A DNA stretch of 64,000 bases from Pseudodesulfovibrio cashew (lineage in GTDB: Bacteria; Desulfobacterota; Desulfovibrionia; Desulfovibrionales; Desulfovibrionaceae): contig NZ_CP046400.1 of the NCBI RefSeq assembly GCF_009762795.1, forward strand, positions 783,501 through 847,500, given 5' to 3'. Of the stretch, positions 9,601-17,393 are shown piece by piece. The position numbers and the translations under genes are program-made. Position 1 is the first letter of the stretch. The number at the start of each line of letters is the position of its first letter. The notes under the pieces are model-generated. The model worked only from the letters and a program-made list of their open reading frames with translations, was not told where the DNA came from and made no database searches.

Positions 9601-9995
9601 CCGCTGTCGCCTGCGGCGAGGATCACATTGCAAATCAGAATGATGCCATCTAGCGCCCCAAAAAAACCAATTATCCTTAACTCATCCAGACACACTGCCC
9701 AGCGTGGACAGTAGCCGCCAGAGCAGATTTAAAATCAATTATTCAAGTATATTGCAGCGTTCCAACTCTGCAAAAACGTACATTGGCGACATAAGTGACA
9801 GGGGTTATGTGTCCGATTATGTGTCCGATTTCCTACATACTGTCATCGTGTTGAAATCACGGGGAAATCAGGATATTGGGTCCGCTTTTTGGCAAATGAT
9901 GGCTTGAGTTAAGTGAAGCACCTCAAACTGCTCAGTTTCAACTGACTGAGACTCTTGAAACTACGCGCCCAGGACGCTGGGCAGCGCATTAGTAT
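9601..9995. other. lower-GC non-coding stretch with a 12-bp tandem duplication
   Basis: No convincing gene was found. The clearest structure is a perfect tandem repeat, TTATGTGTCCGA twice, at 9805-9828. Base composition is visibly more AT-rich than the flanks, matching the two genes to the right, so this is probably part of the same foreign segment. Confidence 0.5.
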
Positions 9996-10028
9996 AAAAG
10001 CCCCGGCGGCAATTCCACCGGGGCTTTT
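9996..10028 (-). terminator. bidirectional-looking terminator after the secreted protein gene
   Basis: The perfect stem AAAAGCCCCGG / CCGGGGCTTTT has an 11-base loop. It lies 18 bases beyond the stop of the minus-strand gene at 10047. The A/T-flanked symmetric stem could work in both directions. Confidence 0.8.
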
Positions 10029-10046
10029 GGCTTTCTTTTGCCGGAG

Positions 10047-10490
10047 TCAGCTTCCATCGGTAAGCATAATGGTTGGCGCTTTGTCCGGGCATATCATTCT
10101 TGCCGCTTCGAAAGCCGCTTCCTTGGTCTTCTTGGTTATTATTGGCCCCGGGCCACTGAAATTATCCCAAGTTGGCGAGTCACTTAATATACGCCTTTTA
10201 CCGGCCCATATTGTAATCCGTTTGACCATGTGTCGCTGGTCGCCAACCAAAAATAGTTCTTTTTTCGTCGAGTCATAAACCTGCTTCATGCGTACCTGAG
10301 CTTCAGCTGTCAGGGAGATGACCAATACATAGTGGTATCCATCCGTGGGGAGAGGTTGCCAGACTTCGCCACGCAAACGCCACACCTCGATATTTGTCAC
10401 ATCACTACATGAAAGCACCAATCTAGATTCTGCCCATGCATTAGTGGAAATGAGGAGGACGACGAAAAAAATGGCCTTTAGGAATCTCAA
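10047..10490 (-). CDS. secreted protein of unknown function in a low-GC island
   Basis: A 147-residue protein with a clear signal peptide (MRFLKAIFFVVLLISTNAWA, cleavage about residue 20). The mature part is mixed alpha/beta with two Cys, one early (LSCSD) and one late (MICPD), that could form a disulfide, and no known catalytic motif. It starts 1 base after the stop of the gene at 10492-11007, so the pair is a tight operon. Codon use and base content are more AT-rich than in neighbouring core genes. An accessory or phage-derived origin is likely; the function is unknown. Confidence 0.65.
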   Translation of the reverse strand: MRFLKAIFFVVLLISTNAWAESRLVLSCSDVTNIEVWRLRGEVWQPLPTDGYHYVLVISLTAEAQVRMKQVYDSTKKELFLVGDQRHMVKRITIWAGKRRILSDSPTWDNFSGPGPIITKKTKEAAFEAARMICPDKAPTIMLTDGS

Positions 10491-10491
10491 C

Positions 10492-11007
10492 TTAACCTCT
10501 TATAAAATATTGGACACTCGAATTGTCGGCACCACCGTACATGAGCATAACAACCCAAGGCAATGGAATTTCGCCGAATTTCGTAAATTCAAATGACCGG
10601 GACTGTCCCGGATACATATGTCCAGTATCTCTCCAAACATCACCATCGACTTGAACTTGCGCGCCGGACAAAAAGGGTCCGAGATTCTTAACCTCAACAA
10701 CTATCTTCTGTCCTGTACTGAACGAATGCGTCTCTCTGCTGCCATACCCATCAAGAACACCCATAATGTTGACGCCGATGTAGTGCTTTTTAATCTCGCA
10801 CTTGCAGTTTGGGTGCGGTCTTTCAGGCTCCGAGATGTATTTCAATCCTGCCATTGCCTTGCATTTGTCACACGCATTCGGTTTAGGATGCACTGTCCAA
10901 TAGTAGCCTTTCATATCCTCGCCAACTGGGGAAGATTTGCTAGCAACGCTGCTCATATGCTTGGGCATCCCATAAATCAGTTGGTCATCCCGATGTGTTG
11001 AACCCAT
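10492..11007 (-). CDS. MuF-like zinc-knuckle protein fragment (phage-related)
   Basis: A 171-residue protein. Residues about 33-72 contain VHPKPNACDKCKAMAGLKY followed by PHPNCKCEI. This Cys-x2-Cys plus HPNCKC pattern is shared with phage Mu F-type head morphogenesis proteins and the toxins that borrow that region (...CxxC..DG..Y...HPNCRC). The rest, with a beta-rich C-terminal half, is not recognised. The start is uncertain: the best RBS (AAGGAG, 11026-11031) serves an ATG at 11022 whose frame stops after 15 codons, while the long frame begins at 11007. The gene could be a small frameshifted relic or use a later ATG. Confidence 0.55.
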   Translation of the reverse strand: MGSTHRDDQLIYGMPKHMSSVASKSSPVGEDMKGYYWTVHPKPNACDKCKAMAGLKYISEPERPHPNCKCEIKKHYIGVNIMGVLDGYGSRETHSFSTGQKIVVEVKNLGPFLSGAQVQVDGDVWRDTGHMYPGQSRSFEFTKFGEIPLPWVVMLMYGGADNSSVQYFIRG

Positions 11008-11256
11008 TTTTCGGCCATTTTCATTTCTCCTTGTAAGTGATTTTCGGAACTGCGCCCAATGCGCTGTTCAAAGTTGCGAAAACCGTAACACGGGTTTTTG
11101 AGGCCAAAGAGGTAGAACACCAATATGTCCGTAAAATGCAGTCGTATGTCGGCTAAATGCACGGCGTGGTCGATGAAATACACCGTAAAAACCGCATTAT
11201 TCGCTTGACATGTTTTGATAACGGTCTGAATCCGCCGGGTGGACGGAAGAAGAACA

Positions 11257-11293
11257 AAGAAAAAGGACACCAATCTAATCGATTGATGTCCTT
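11257..11293 (-). terminator. terminator downstream of the tRNA-Asp fragment
   Basis: A 13-base stem (AAGGACACCAATC / GATTGATGTCCTT, one mismatch) with a 5-base loop. On the minus strand it is followed by a T-rich run. It lies 10 bases past the CCA end of the tRNA fragment, where the native tRNA terminator would be expected. Confidence 0.75.
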
Positions 11294-11302
11294 GTTTCAT
11301 TC

Positions 11303-11348
11303 TGGCGGAGCCGACGAGACTCGAACTCGCGGCCTCCGGCGTGACAGG
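11303..11348 (-). pseudogene. 3' fragment of tRNA-Asp(GTC), probable relic attachment site
   Basis: Read on the minus strand, the 46 bases run from the anticodon loop (CTGTCAC, anticodon GTC) through GCCGGAGG, the T-arm (GCGAGTTCGAGTCTCG) and the acceptor 3' strand to an encoded CCA. The 5' half of the tRNA is absent: upstream bases do not pair with the anticodon stem and soon enter a kinase gene. Fragments starting at the anticodon loop and ending at the tRNA 3' end are the usual crossover region of tyrosine-integrase elements. The boundary coincides with a change in base composition. Confidence 0.75.
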
Positions 11349-11361
11349 GCGGACGCCCGGA

Positions 11362-13659
11362 TCAGGCGGGAAGGGTCACGGTGACCGTGGTCTCGCCCGG
11401 CACCGAGGTATCCAGGCCGATGTCCCCGCCATGGGTGCGGGCGATGAGCCGGGCGGAATAGGTGCCGATGCCGGTGCCGCCGTTGTTGCTGGCCGTGGTG
11501 TAGCGGTCGAAAAAGGTCTCGCGCACGGCCATGGGTACCTCGCCGCTGTTGCGGATGGATATCCGGGCCGCGCCGTTGCGGCACAGGACGACGGACACGC
11601 TCCCGCCCGGCGGCGATGCCTGGAAGGCGTTGAGCAGCAGATTGGAGAGCATGGACTTGAGCAGCGGCTCGTCGGCCAGGACCATAAAGCCGTCCTCGTC
11701 CAACTCCGTCTCCACCTGGATGCCCACGCTGATGCCCTTGTCGCGGATCAGATTGCGCAGCTCGCTCTTGACGAACTCCACCACACGGAGCACGTCCACG
11801 ATGTCCTTGCGCAGCTTGTAACTCCCGGACTCCATCTTGTAGAGCTCCAGGGACCTATTGATCAGTTGAAGCATGGAGTCGCCGGCTTCCTGGATCGTGT
11901 CCAGCATGACCACCTGCGTGGGATTGAGCCCGCCCTGATCCTTTACCTCCTGCGGCAGCCCGACCACCGCGCCAAGCGGCGTCTTCAGGTCGTGCCGGGC
12001 CATGCGCTCCACGTCCTCGCGCAGGGCCTCGGCCCGCTTGCGATCCGAGATGTCGCGGCCCACGCCCTGCATGCCGATGAGCTCCCGCTCCTCGTTGAGC
12101 AACAGCCCGAAACGGGTCTCCAGCCAGACAGTGGTCTCATCCGCGCACTGAAATTCCAGATCCATGATGGTGGACGGGGGCTTTCCCTCGCCCCCCATGC
12201 GCTCCACGAGCCTGTCCATGGCCTCGTCGAAGACACGGGCGGACTGGGGCGCCAGAAAATCGGTGATGGGACGACTGAGCACGTCGTGGCGCATGAACCC
12301 GCGAAGCGTCTCGTCGGACGGGCTGACGTAGGTGAAGCGGCGCCCGGCGTCCAAACCCATGATGATGTCGGTGACGTTCTCGGCCAGCAGACGATACTGG
12401 CGCTCCGACTGCTTGAGCGCCTCCTCCATGAGTCTGCGATCCGTGACGTCCGTTCCCACGCACAGGATCTCGGACAGGCAACCGTCCCGGTCCAGAACCG
12501 CTTCGTTGGCCCAGGCCACCCAGACCATCTCGCCGTTCTTGCGCGTGTTGAGAATCTCGTTGAAGAGGTTGCCCGAGGGGTCGTGAAGCAGCCGGTGGAT
12601 ATGCCGCTTCAGGGACTTGCCTTCCTCGGACTGCTTCGGAATCAGTGTCCCCACCAGGGGGTTGCCGACCAACTGCCCCGGGCCGTAGCCAAAGAAACGC
12701 TCGGCGTATTCATTGCAGAAAGTGATGGTCCCGGCGGTGTCGATACGCAGGATGATGGACTTGGCGTTCTGAACCAGATGGCGATACCGCTCCCGCTCCT
12801 TGGCTCCCTTGAGAAGAAAATGCACGGTGGCGAGCAGCAGTCCTGTAGCCAGCAGGACCAGGAAACCGCCGCCGTAAAGGATGTTTCCACTGTTGGGGGT
12901 GCTGGTCCAGCCTCCTTCCGGCACGGCGCCGAGCTGCCAATGCCCCTCGGGGACCGCCACGTTCACGGACACGGGCAGGTCGTCGAAAACAGTTTCCCGA
13001 CCACGGAAGACGGTCTCCCGTCCTCCCTGATCCTGGGAGCGGACGGCCACGTTCAGGGACAGGCCGTCCCCATCGGCCCCGGAATCCCGAAACAGCGGCT
13101 CCACATCCACCTCTTCCATGACCACGCCCCAGTATCGACTGCTCCCGCCCCCGGGAGGCTGAAGATACACCGGCACCGCGAGAACGAGGGTCTCGCCGCC
13201 CCGGGCGTCGGGCGCAGGCAGGGTCATCTGGGAGGTGCGGTGGGCCATGGCCCGCAGGACAAGCTCGCGGACCTGGACGGGCACGTCCGTAAGCAGGTTA
13301 CGCCCGGACCACTTTTCCCGGCTCTCGGGGGGATAGACCAGGGTGACACTGTTTTCCCTGGCCGCCACCACGCTCCTGACTCCCGGTGTGCGCTCCATGA
13401 GCCCGGAGACGAACGCTTCGAAATCGGCCTGGCCGGAGCGGGGCGCGGCGACAAGCAGAGAGCGGACGGCTTCGCCCAGCCGCCGCCGTGCGTCGAGCCT
13501 GTCTTCCAGCTTGGCGCGGAAGATCGAAAGCTTGTGAAAGACCTCCAGGCGCTGGCCCCGGGAGTGCCGCTCCTGCTCTGAGGAATACTCGAGGAACAGG
13601 GCTGCGCCCAACGCGAGGCCGACGATCAGGGGGATGAGATAGGTTATGCGTCTTGACAT
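11362..13659 (-). CDS. membrane sensor histidine kinase with two PAS domains
   Basis: A 765-residue protein from the ATG at 13659 (MSRRITYLIPL). A longer frame exists upstream, but the membrane helix starts right after this Met. Domain order: TM (about 5-25), a periplasmic sensor region of roughly 230 residues, a second TM, two or more PAS domains (ILRIDTAGTITFCNEYAERF; IIMGLDAGRRFTYVSPSDE), HisKA with RHDLKTPLGAVVG and a HATPase_c end with GGTGIGTYSARLIARTHGGD. No receiver domain is attached, and no response regulator is adjacent. The signal is unknown. Its last codons abut the tRNA-Asp relic. Confidence 0.88.
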   Translation of the reverse strand: MSRRITYLIPLIVGLALGAALFLEYSSEQERHSRGQRLEVFHKLSIFRAKLEDRLDARRRLGEAVRSLLVAAPRSGQADFEAFVSGLMERTPGVRSVVAARENSVTLVYPPESREKWSGRNLLTDVPVQVRELVLRAMAHRTSQMTLPAPDARGGETLVLAVPVYLQPPGGGSSRYWGVVMEEVDVEPLFRDSGADGDGLSLNVAVRSQDQGGRETVFRGRETVFDDLPVSVNVAVPEGHWQLGAVPEGGWTSTPNSGNILYGGGFLVLLATGLLLATVHFLLKGAKERERYRHLVQNAKSIILRIDTAGTITFCNEYAERFFGYGPGQLVGNPLVGTLIPKQSEEGKSLKRHIHRLLHDPSGNLFNEILNTRKNGEMVWVAWANEAVLDRDGCLSEILCVGTDVTDRRLMEEALKQSERQYRLLAENVTDIIMGLDAGRRFTYVSPSDETLRGFMRHDVLSRPITDFLAPQSARVFDEAMDRLVERMGGEGKPPSTIMDLEFQCADETTVWLETRFGLLLNEERELIGMQGVGRDISDRKRAEALREDVERMARHDLKTPLGAVVGLPQEVKDQGGLNPTQVVMLDTIQEAGDSMLQLINRSLELYKMESGSYKLRKDIVDVLRVVEFVKSELRNLIRDKGISVGIQVETELDEDGFMVLADEPLLKSMLSNLLLNAFQASPPGGSVSVVLCRNGAARISIRNSGEVPMAVRETFFDRYTTASNNGGTGIGTYSARLIARTHGGDIGLDTSVPGETTVTVTLPA

Positions 13660-13768
13660 GAATTCCGGCAAAAAGAGGTTCCCGCACTCCGCACCCTGCG
13701 GAATACGGCTCACATTCTACCAGAAGGTGAAACTAAATCAAAAGGAATGTGGAAAAAAAGGGGCGGCG

Positions 13769-14659
13769 CTATCCGATGGCGCTGACCGCTTGTCCGGTCC
13801 CGGTCCACAACTCCGGCAGCGCGGTCAGATGCACGTGGGGAACGAACAGGGAGGCCTTGGTCCTGGCCCTTGGATGAGCGGCGCGCATCTCGCGCACCAG
13901 CCGCAGGTTGCGCGAACCGATGGGGTCGAAAGTGTAGGCCACGGTTTGCTTTTGGTCGCTCAGCAGATCGAAGACCACCCGCCGGGAAAGATCGTACATC
14001 TTGTCCAGGTGATCGTCTGATGCGGGCCACGGCAGCAGCCTGTCCGCCAGGCGCAGGGACCTGGACCACTCCTTGGAGCGGGCCAGTCGCAGGCTGCCCT
14101 TGACGATCTGCTTCTTGAGCAGGAAGGGAAGACGCCCCTTGTCCATGGCCGTGAGCAGGGTCCGGTCCGTGTCGCGGTTGGGCCTGCGGAACAGGGCCAG
14201 GGCGGACTCCCGCTCGGCCTGGAACCGGTTGTCGGCCTGGGCCTCCACGTAGACGTGGGAGAGCTTGCCGCCCGAGGGCATGGTCCACAGGGTGTTGGGA
14301 ACGTAGTAGTTGTGGGCCACCACGTCCGCGGCCAGGTGGGTGAGATAGCCGTAGGCGTAGGCGGTGACGTGCGGGCCGGACGCCGAGTTGAGCAGCTTGA
14401 GGCCGGTCACCCAGTTGTGGCTGTGACCGGGATTGAACTCCGTGCCCTTGCCGATGAAGATGTCCGCCGACAGGCAGCCGTAGAGAAAGGCCTCACGGTG
14501 ATGGGAGAGCAGGCCGCCAAGGAGCGGCGGCAGGCAGCCGAGGTGCGCCAGCACGGTGTTGCCCAGGGCGAGATGCACACCCGGCCCCCAGGCCAGGGCC
14601 TCGCCCGGCGCAAGTACGGCGACGACCGCCAATATAAGTATCGAAAGGATTGCCTTCAT
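13769..14659 (-). CDS. secreted zinc-dependent phospholipase C-like protein
   Basis: A 296-residue exported protein with signal peptide MKAILSILILAVVAVLAPG ending at EALA. The mature N-terminus is WGPGVH. In the zinc-dependent phospholipase C / P1 nuclease fold the mature N-terminal Trp and a following His bind zinc, which fits exactly. Further likely ligands lie in HHREAFLYGCLSADIFIGKG, HSHNW and YGYLTHLAADVVAHN. The family cleaves phosphodiester bonds in lipids or nucleotides; members of this bacterial branch are mostly uncharacterised. It stands alone between an HD-GYP gene and a kinase. Confidence 0.78.
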   Translation of the reverse strand: MKAILSILILAVVAVLAPGEALAWGPGVHLALGNTVLAHLGCLPPLLGGLLSHHREAFLYGCLSADIFIGKGTEFNPGHSHNWVTGLKLLNSASGPHVTAYAYGYLTHLAADVVAHNYYVPNTLWTMPSGGKLSHVYVEAQADNRFQAERESALALFRRPNRDTDRTLLTAMDKGRLPFLLKKQIVKGSLRLARSKEWSRSLRLADRLLPWPASDDHLDKMYDLSRRVVFDLLSDQKQTVAYTFDPIGSRNLRLVREMRAAHPRARTKASLFVPHVHLTALPELWTGTGQAVSAIG

Positions 14660-14869
14660 AAGAATGCGTCACACCCCGCAGAAGGAGTAGATAAGGCCAC
14701 GGGGTCAAAAGTCAATGAGTATTTTGCCCTCCAGTCCGGGCGGAAACCGCCCTGAAACCATGTCTTCCGCCGGGGACAAAACAAAAACTTCCACTGAAAC
14801 GGAGGGTTCGGACCCGCGCCTGCGGCAAGGCCCCTTCGCCGCCCTGCCGGGCCACTTTTCTTTGCCGGA

Positions 14870-15643
14870 CTACTCTTCCATGCCGCCGGACTCGATCTCG
14901 TCAATAAAGGCGTCCACCAGTTCGGCGTCCAGGGCGTTGCCCGCCAGTTCGCCGAGGATGCGAAAGGCCTCGCCCGGGGTCCTGCCGCGCTGGTAGGGCC
15001 GGTTGGTGGTCATGGCGTCGAAGCAGTCGGCCACGGCCAGGACGCGGCCCCCCAGCGGGATTTCGTCCCCGCACAGGCCGCGCGGATAGCCGCGCCCGTC
15101 CATGCGCTCATGATGGCAGTAGACATAGTCCAGGACAGGCCCGAGGAAGTCGAGGTTGCAGAGGATGTCGTAGCCCCAGCGCGGATGGGAGCGGATCTCC
15201 AGAAGCATGTCCTGATTGAACGCGGTGCCGTCGCTGGAAAAAATCTGGTCGCTAAAACCGATCTTGCCGATGTCGTGAAGGATGCCCGCCATGCGGATGT
15301 GCTCGGTCTCGTCCTCGGGCAGACCCAGGCGGACGGCCAGCCGCTCGGCATAGGCCCCCACGCGCTCGCCGTGCCCTTCGGTGTAGGCGTCGCGCGCCCC
15401 CAGAGCCCCGGCCACTGCGGTGACCGTGTTCAGGGTGTTGGCCTTGATCCGGTCGTTGAGCATCTCCAGGTGCTGCTCCCTGGCCTCGATGCGGACCATC
15501 ATGAGGGATACGGCCTCGGCCAGCTCGCGCACGTCGTCCGGGTACTGCGGTCCGGTCAGTTCGAGAATCTCCTGCGAGTAGTTGCCCGCGGCCACATCCT
15601 TGATGGCCCGGAGCAACCGCTCCTGCCCCTTGCCCGGCGTCAC
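14870..15643 (-). CDS. HD-GYP domain phosphodiesterase
   Basis: A 257-residue soluble protein from GTG 15643, with GGAG about 9 bases upstream. A short helical N-terminal part (about 1-65, HAMP-like helices) leads into an HD-GYP domain with HxxHGERVGAYA, HDIGKIG, RSHPRWGYDIL and HHERMDGRGYP. The HD pair and the GYP motif are intact, so cyclic-di-GMP hydrolysis is likely. No receiver or PAS sensor domain is fused. It starts 3 bases after the NmrA-like gene stop, forming a small operon. It may oppose the diguanylate cyclase at 2.3 kb, though nothing ties them directly. Confidence 0.87.
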   Translation of the reverse strand: MTPGKGQERLLRAIKDVAAGNYSQEILELTGPQYPDDVRELAEAVSLMMVRIEAREQHLEMLNDRIKANTLNTVTAVAGALGARDAYTEGHGERVGAYAERLAVRLGLPEDETEHIRMAGILHDIGKIGFSDQIFSSDGTAFNQDMLLEIRSHPRWGYDILCNLDFLGPVLDYVYCHHERMDGRGYPRGLCGDEIPLGGRVLAVADCFDAMTTNRPYQRGRTPGEAFRILGELAGNALDAELVDAFIDEIESGGMEE

Positions 15644-15646
15644 AGG

Positions 15647-16468
15647 TCAGCTCCAGGAACCGGCGTTTCCGGCCACGAACTCCGCAAAGGAACGCGCCGG
15701 GGTCCCGGACAGGAACTCCACGGCCTTGGTCACGTTGCCGGCCATGCCGAGCTTGACCACCCGGCTCAGGCTGACCAGCATGTTCACGGTCCAGGCCGAG
15801 GTCTGCTCGGCAACCAGCCGCTCCACATAGACTTCTTCGCTCACCGGCGCATAGGCGACCTTGACGCCCGCCCCCTCGGAGATGGCCGCGGCCACGTCCG
15901 CACCGCTCAGGCCCTCGGGGCCGGTCAGGGCGTACATGCGGTTCTCGTGCTCTCCGGGGACCGCAAACAGTGTCGCGGCGCAGTCGGCCACGTCTCGGGC
16001 GTCGATGTAGCTGACCGTGGAATCATCCTCGGCCAGCTCCAGGGAACCGGCGCGAATCATGTCCGCCAGGTCCGTGGTAAAAATCTGCATCAGTGTATTG
16101 GGCCGCAGGATGGTGAAAGGGATGCCCGAGTCCTCCACGAACTGGTCGATCATGCCCTGCTCCCGCCCCAGCCTCCAGTGGGCGTCGGATGAGGCCGCGT
16201 AGCGCGAGCACTGAACGATGTAGCCAATCCCCGCCGCTTTGGCCGCCGTCACGGCCAAGTGCCCTGCCCGGCTCATGCCCTCCATGAGCGGCACGTCCAG
16301 AAACAGCTTGTCGCAGCCGGCCATGGCCTCGGCCATGGAGTCGCTGTCGGCGAAGTCCATGTTCTCGCCGTGGACTCCGGCCACGGCCTCCACGCCGTCC
16401 GCCGCCAACCTGTCCATCAACGCCCTGCCTATCTCGCCGGAGGCTCCGGCCACGAAAACCTTGCTCAT
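15647..16468 (-). CDS. NmrA-like NAD(P)-binding atypical SDR protein
   Basis: A 273-residue protein with an N-terminal Rossmann dinucleotide loop (VFVAGASGEIGRALMDRL). Later it has FTILRPNTLMQIF and VSYIDARDVADCAATLF, the usual NmrA / NADPH:quinone-oxidoreductase-2 pattern. There is no YxxxK catalytic pair of classical SDRs. Members are NAD(P)H sensors or quinone/azo reductases. It is followed after 3 bases by the HD-GYP gene on the same strand. Specific activity unknown. Confidence 0.85.
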   Translation of the reverse strand: MSKVFVAGASGEIGRALMDRLAADGVEAVAGVHGENMDFADSDSMAEAMAGCDKLFLDVPLMEGMSRAGHLAVTAAKAAGIGYIVQCSRYAASSDAHWRLGREQGMIDQFVEDSGIPFTILRPNTLMQIFTTDLADMIRAGSLELAEDDSTVSYIDARDVADCAATLFAVPGEHENRMYALTGPEGLSGADVAAAISEGAGVKVAYAPVSEEVYVERLVAEQTSAWTVNMLVSLSRVVKLGMAGNVTKAVEFLSGTPARSFAEFVAGNAGSWS

Positions 16469-16600
16469 ATCAAATGCTCCGATCCATCGAACCGATGGAG
16501 ATGGTTACGGTATTTCAGACCGCGAAACGCTACACCAAACAGCGGTGAATTACCACCGCCCAGCGGGGAGAATTGCGCGTGGGACGGACAAGTGGAAATG

Positions 16601-16643
16601 AAATCAGATTTTGAAGCCGCCTTCGGCGAAGCTACCCAAAGGG
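16601..16643 (+). repeat. intergenic repeat, module A copy 2 (truncated)
   Basis: AAATCAGATTTTGAAGCCGC followed by CTTCGGCG, then a break and CCCAAAGGGG. It matches the first half of module A at 9518 and 49608 but lacks the central GGTGATTT block. Confidence 0.6.
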
Positions 16644-16688
16644 GAAACAATACGGCCAGACACAGCATCCCGGCACGGACCATGCGCC

Positions 16689-16779
16689 CGCACGGCTCTG
16701 AGCGAAGCGAACATAAAAAGTTTGGGAGGGTCCAGGGAACCCTTTTCAAAGGGTTCCCTGGCCGCCGGAGGCATTCCCC
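16689..16779 (+). repeat. intergenic repeat, module B copy 1
   Basis: The order is CGCACGGCTCTGAGCGAAGC, an AAAAAGTTTGGGAGGGTCC block, a hairpin AGGGAACCCTTT...AAAGGGTTCCCT and CCGCCGGAGGC. The reverse complement of 49411-49532 has the same blocks with few changes. It lies between metW and the NmrA-like gene and may end metW transcription. Confidence 0.7.
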
Positions 16780-16787
16780 CGCACGGC

Positions 16788-17393
16788 CTAACGCTCGGGC
16801 TGGCCTAGCATGAAGATACCGAAGGTGGCGAACAGGTTGGGCAGGAAGGTGATGACCCGCCCCTTGGTGTCGTGGTGGTGGGTGGAGATGGCTACCTCGC
16901 GCACGATGGGCACGCCGAGCTGGCGGCAGAAGCGGCGAAAGTCGATGATGGGGATGACCCGGATGTTGGGCGTGTCGTACCACTCGTAGGGCAGCTCCTT
17001 GGACACGGGCGCTCGGCCGGTGAAGAACATCTGAAAACGGTTCCTGATGTGCGTGAAGTTGGGAAAAGAGACGATACACTGCCGCCCCACGCGGAGCATC
17101 TCGCGGATGAGCGTGGCCGGGTCGTAGACCTGCTGCAGGGTCTGGGAGAGGATTACGTAGTCGAAGACGTTGTCCGGGTAGTCCTCGATCTCCTCGTAGA
17201 TGTCGCCGTGGATGACCGAGAGGCCCTTGGCGATGGCCTGTCCGGCGGCCTCCTCATCGATCTCGATGCCGGTGCCAAGGGTGGACTTCTCATGCCGCAG
17301 GTGGTCCAGGAGCGAACCAGAACGGCAGCCGAGGTCGAGCACCTTGGAGCCCGGCTCGATCCAGGAGGCGATTACCTGAAGATCAAAGCGCAT
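16788..17393 (-). CDS. metW: methionine biosynthesis protein MetW
   Basis: A 201-residue protein from the ATG at 17393, preceded by GGAGGT 9 bases upstream. It has a class I methyltransferase-like SAM fold with KVLDLGCRSGSLLDHL (motif I) and GTGIEIDEEAAGQAIAKG. MetW works together with MetX in homoserine O-acylation; its own catalytic activity is not settled in the literature I know. The start overlaps the last 11 bases of metX, so the two are translationally coupled. Confidence 0.92.
   Translation of the reverse strand: MRFDLQVIASWIEPGSKVLDLGCRSGSLLDHLRHEKSTLGTGIEIDEEAAGQAIAKGLSVIHGDIYEEIEDYPDNVFDYVILSQTLQQVYDPATLIREMLRVGRQCIVSFPNFTHIRNRFQMFFTGRAPVSKELPYEWYDTPNIRVIPIIDFRRFCRQLGVPIVREVAISTHHHDTKGRVITFLPNLFATFGIFMLGQPER

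Noticed and set aside
9704-9907. 67-codon frame over the TTATGTGTCCGA tandem repeat
   Set aside because: No RBS and no family resemblance; I regard the region as non-coding.
11303-11348. Intact tRNA-Asp
   Set aside because: The acceptor 5' strand, D-arm and 5' half of the anticodon stem are missing, so only a fragment is present.
11341-13581. 746-codon plus-strand frame opposite the histidine kinase
   Set aside because: Antisense shadow of a clear kinase gene; no RBS, no family-like sequence.
16465-17079. 204-codon minus-strand frame overlapping metW
   Set aside because: Different frame from metW, Arg/His/Pro-rich shadow composition, and it crosses the module A and B repeats.
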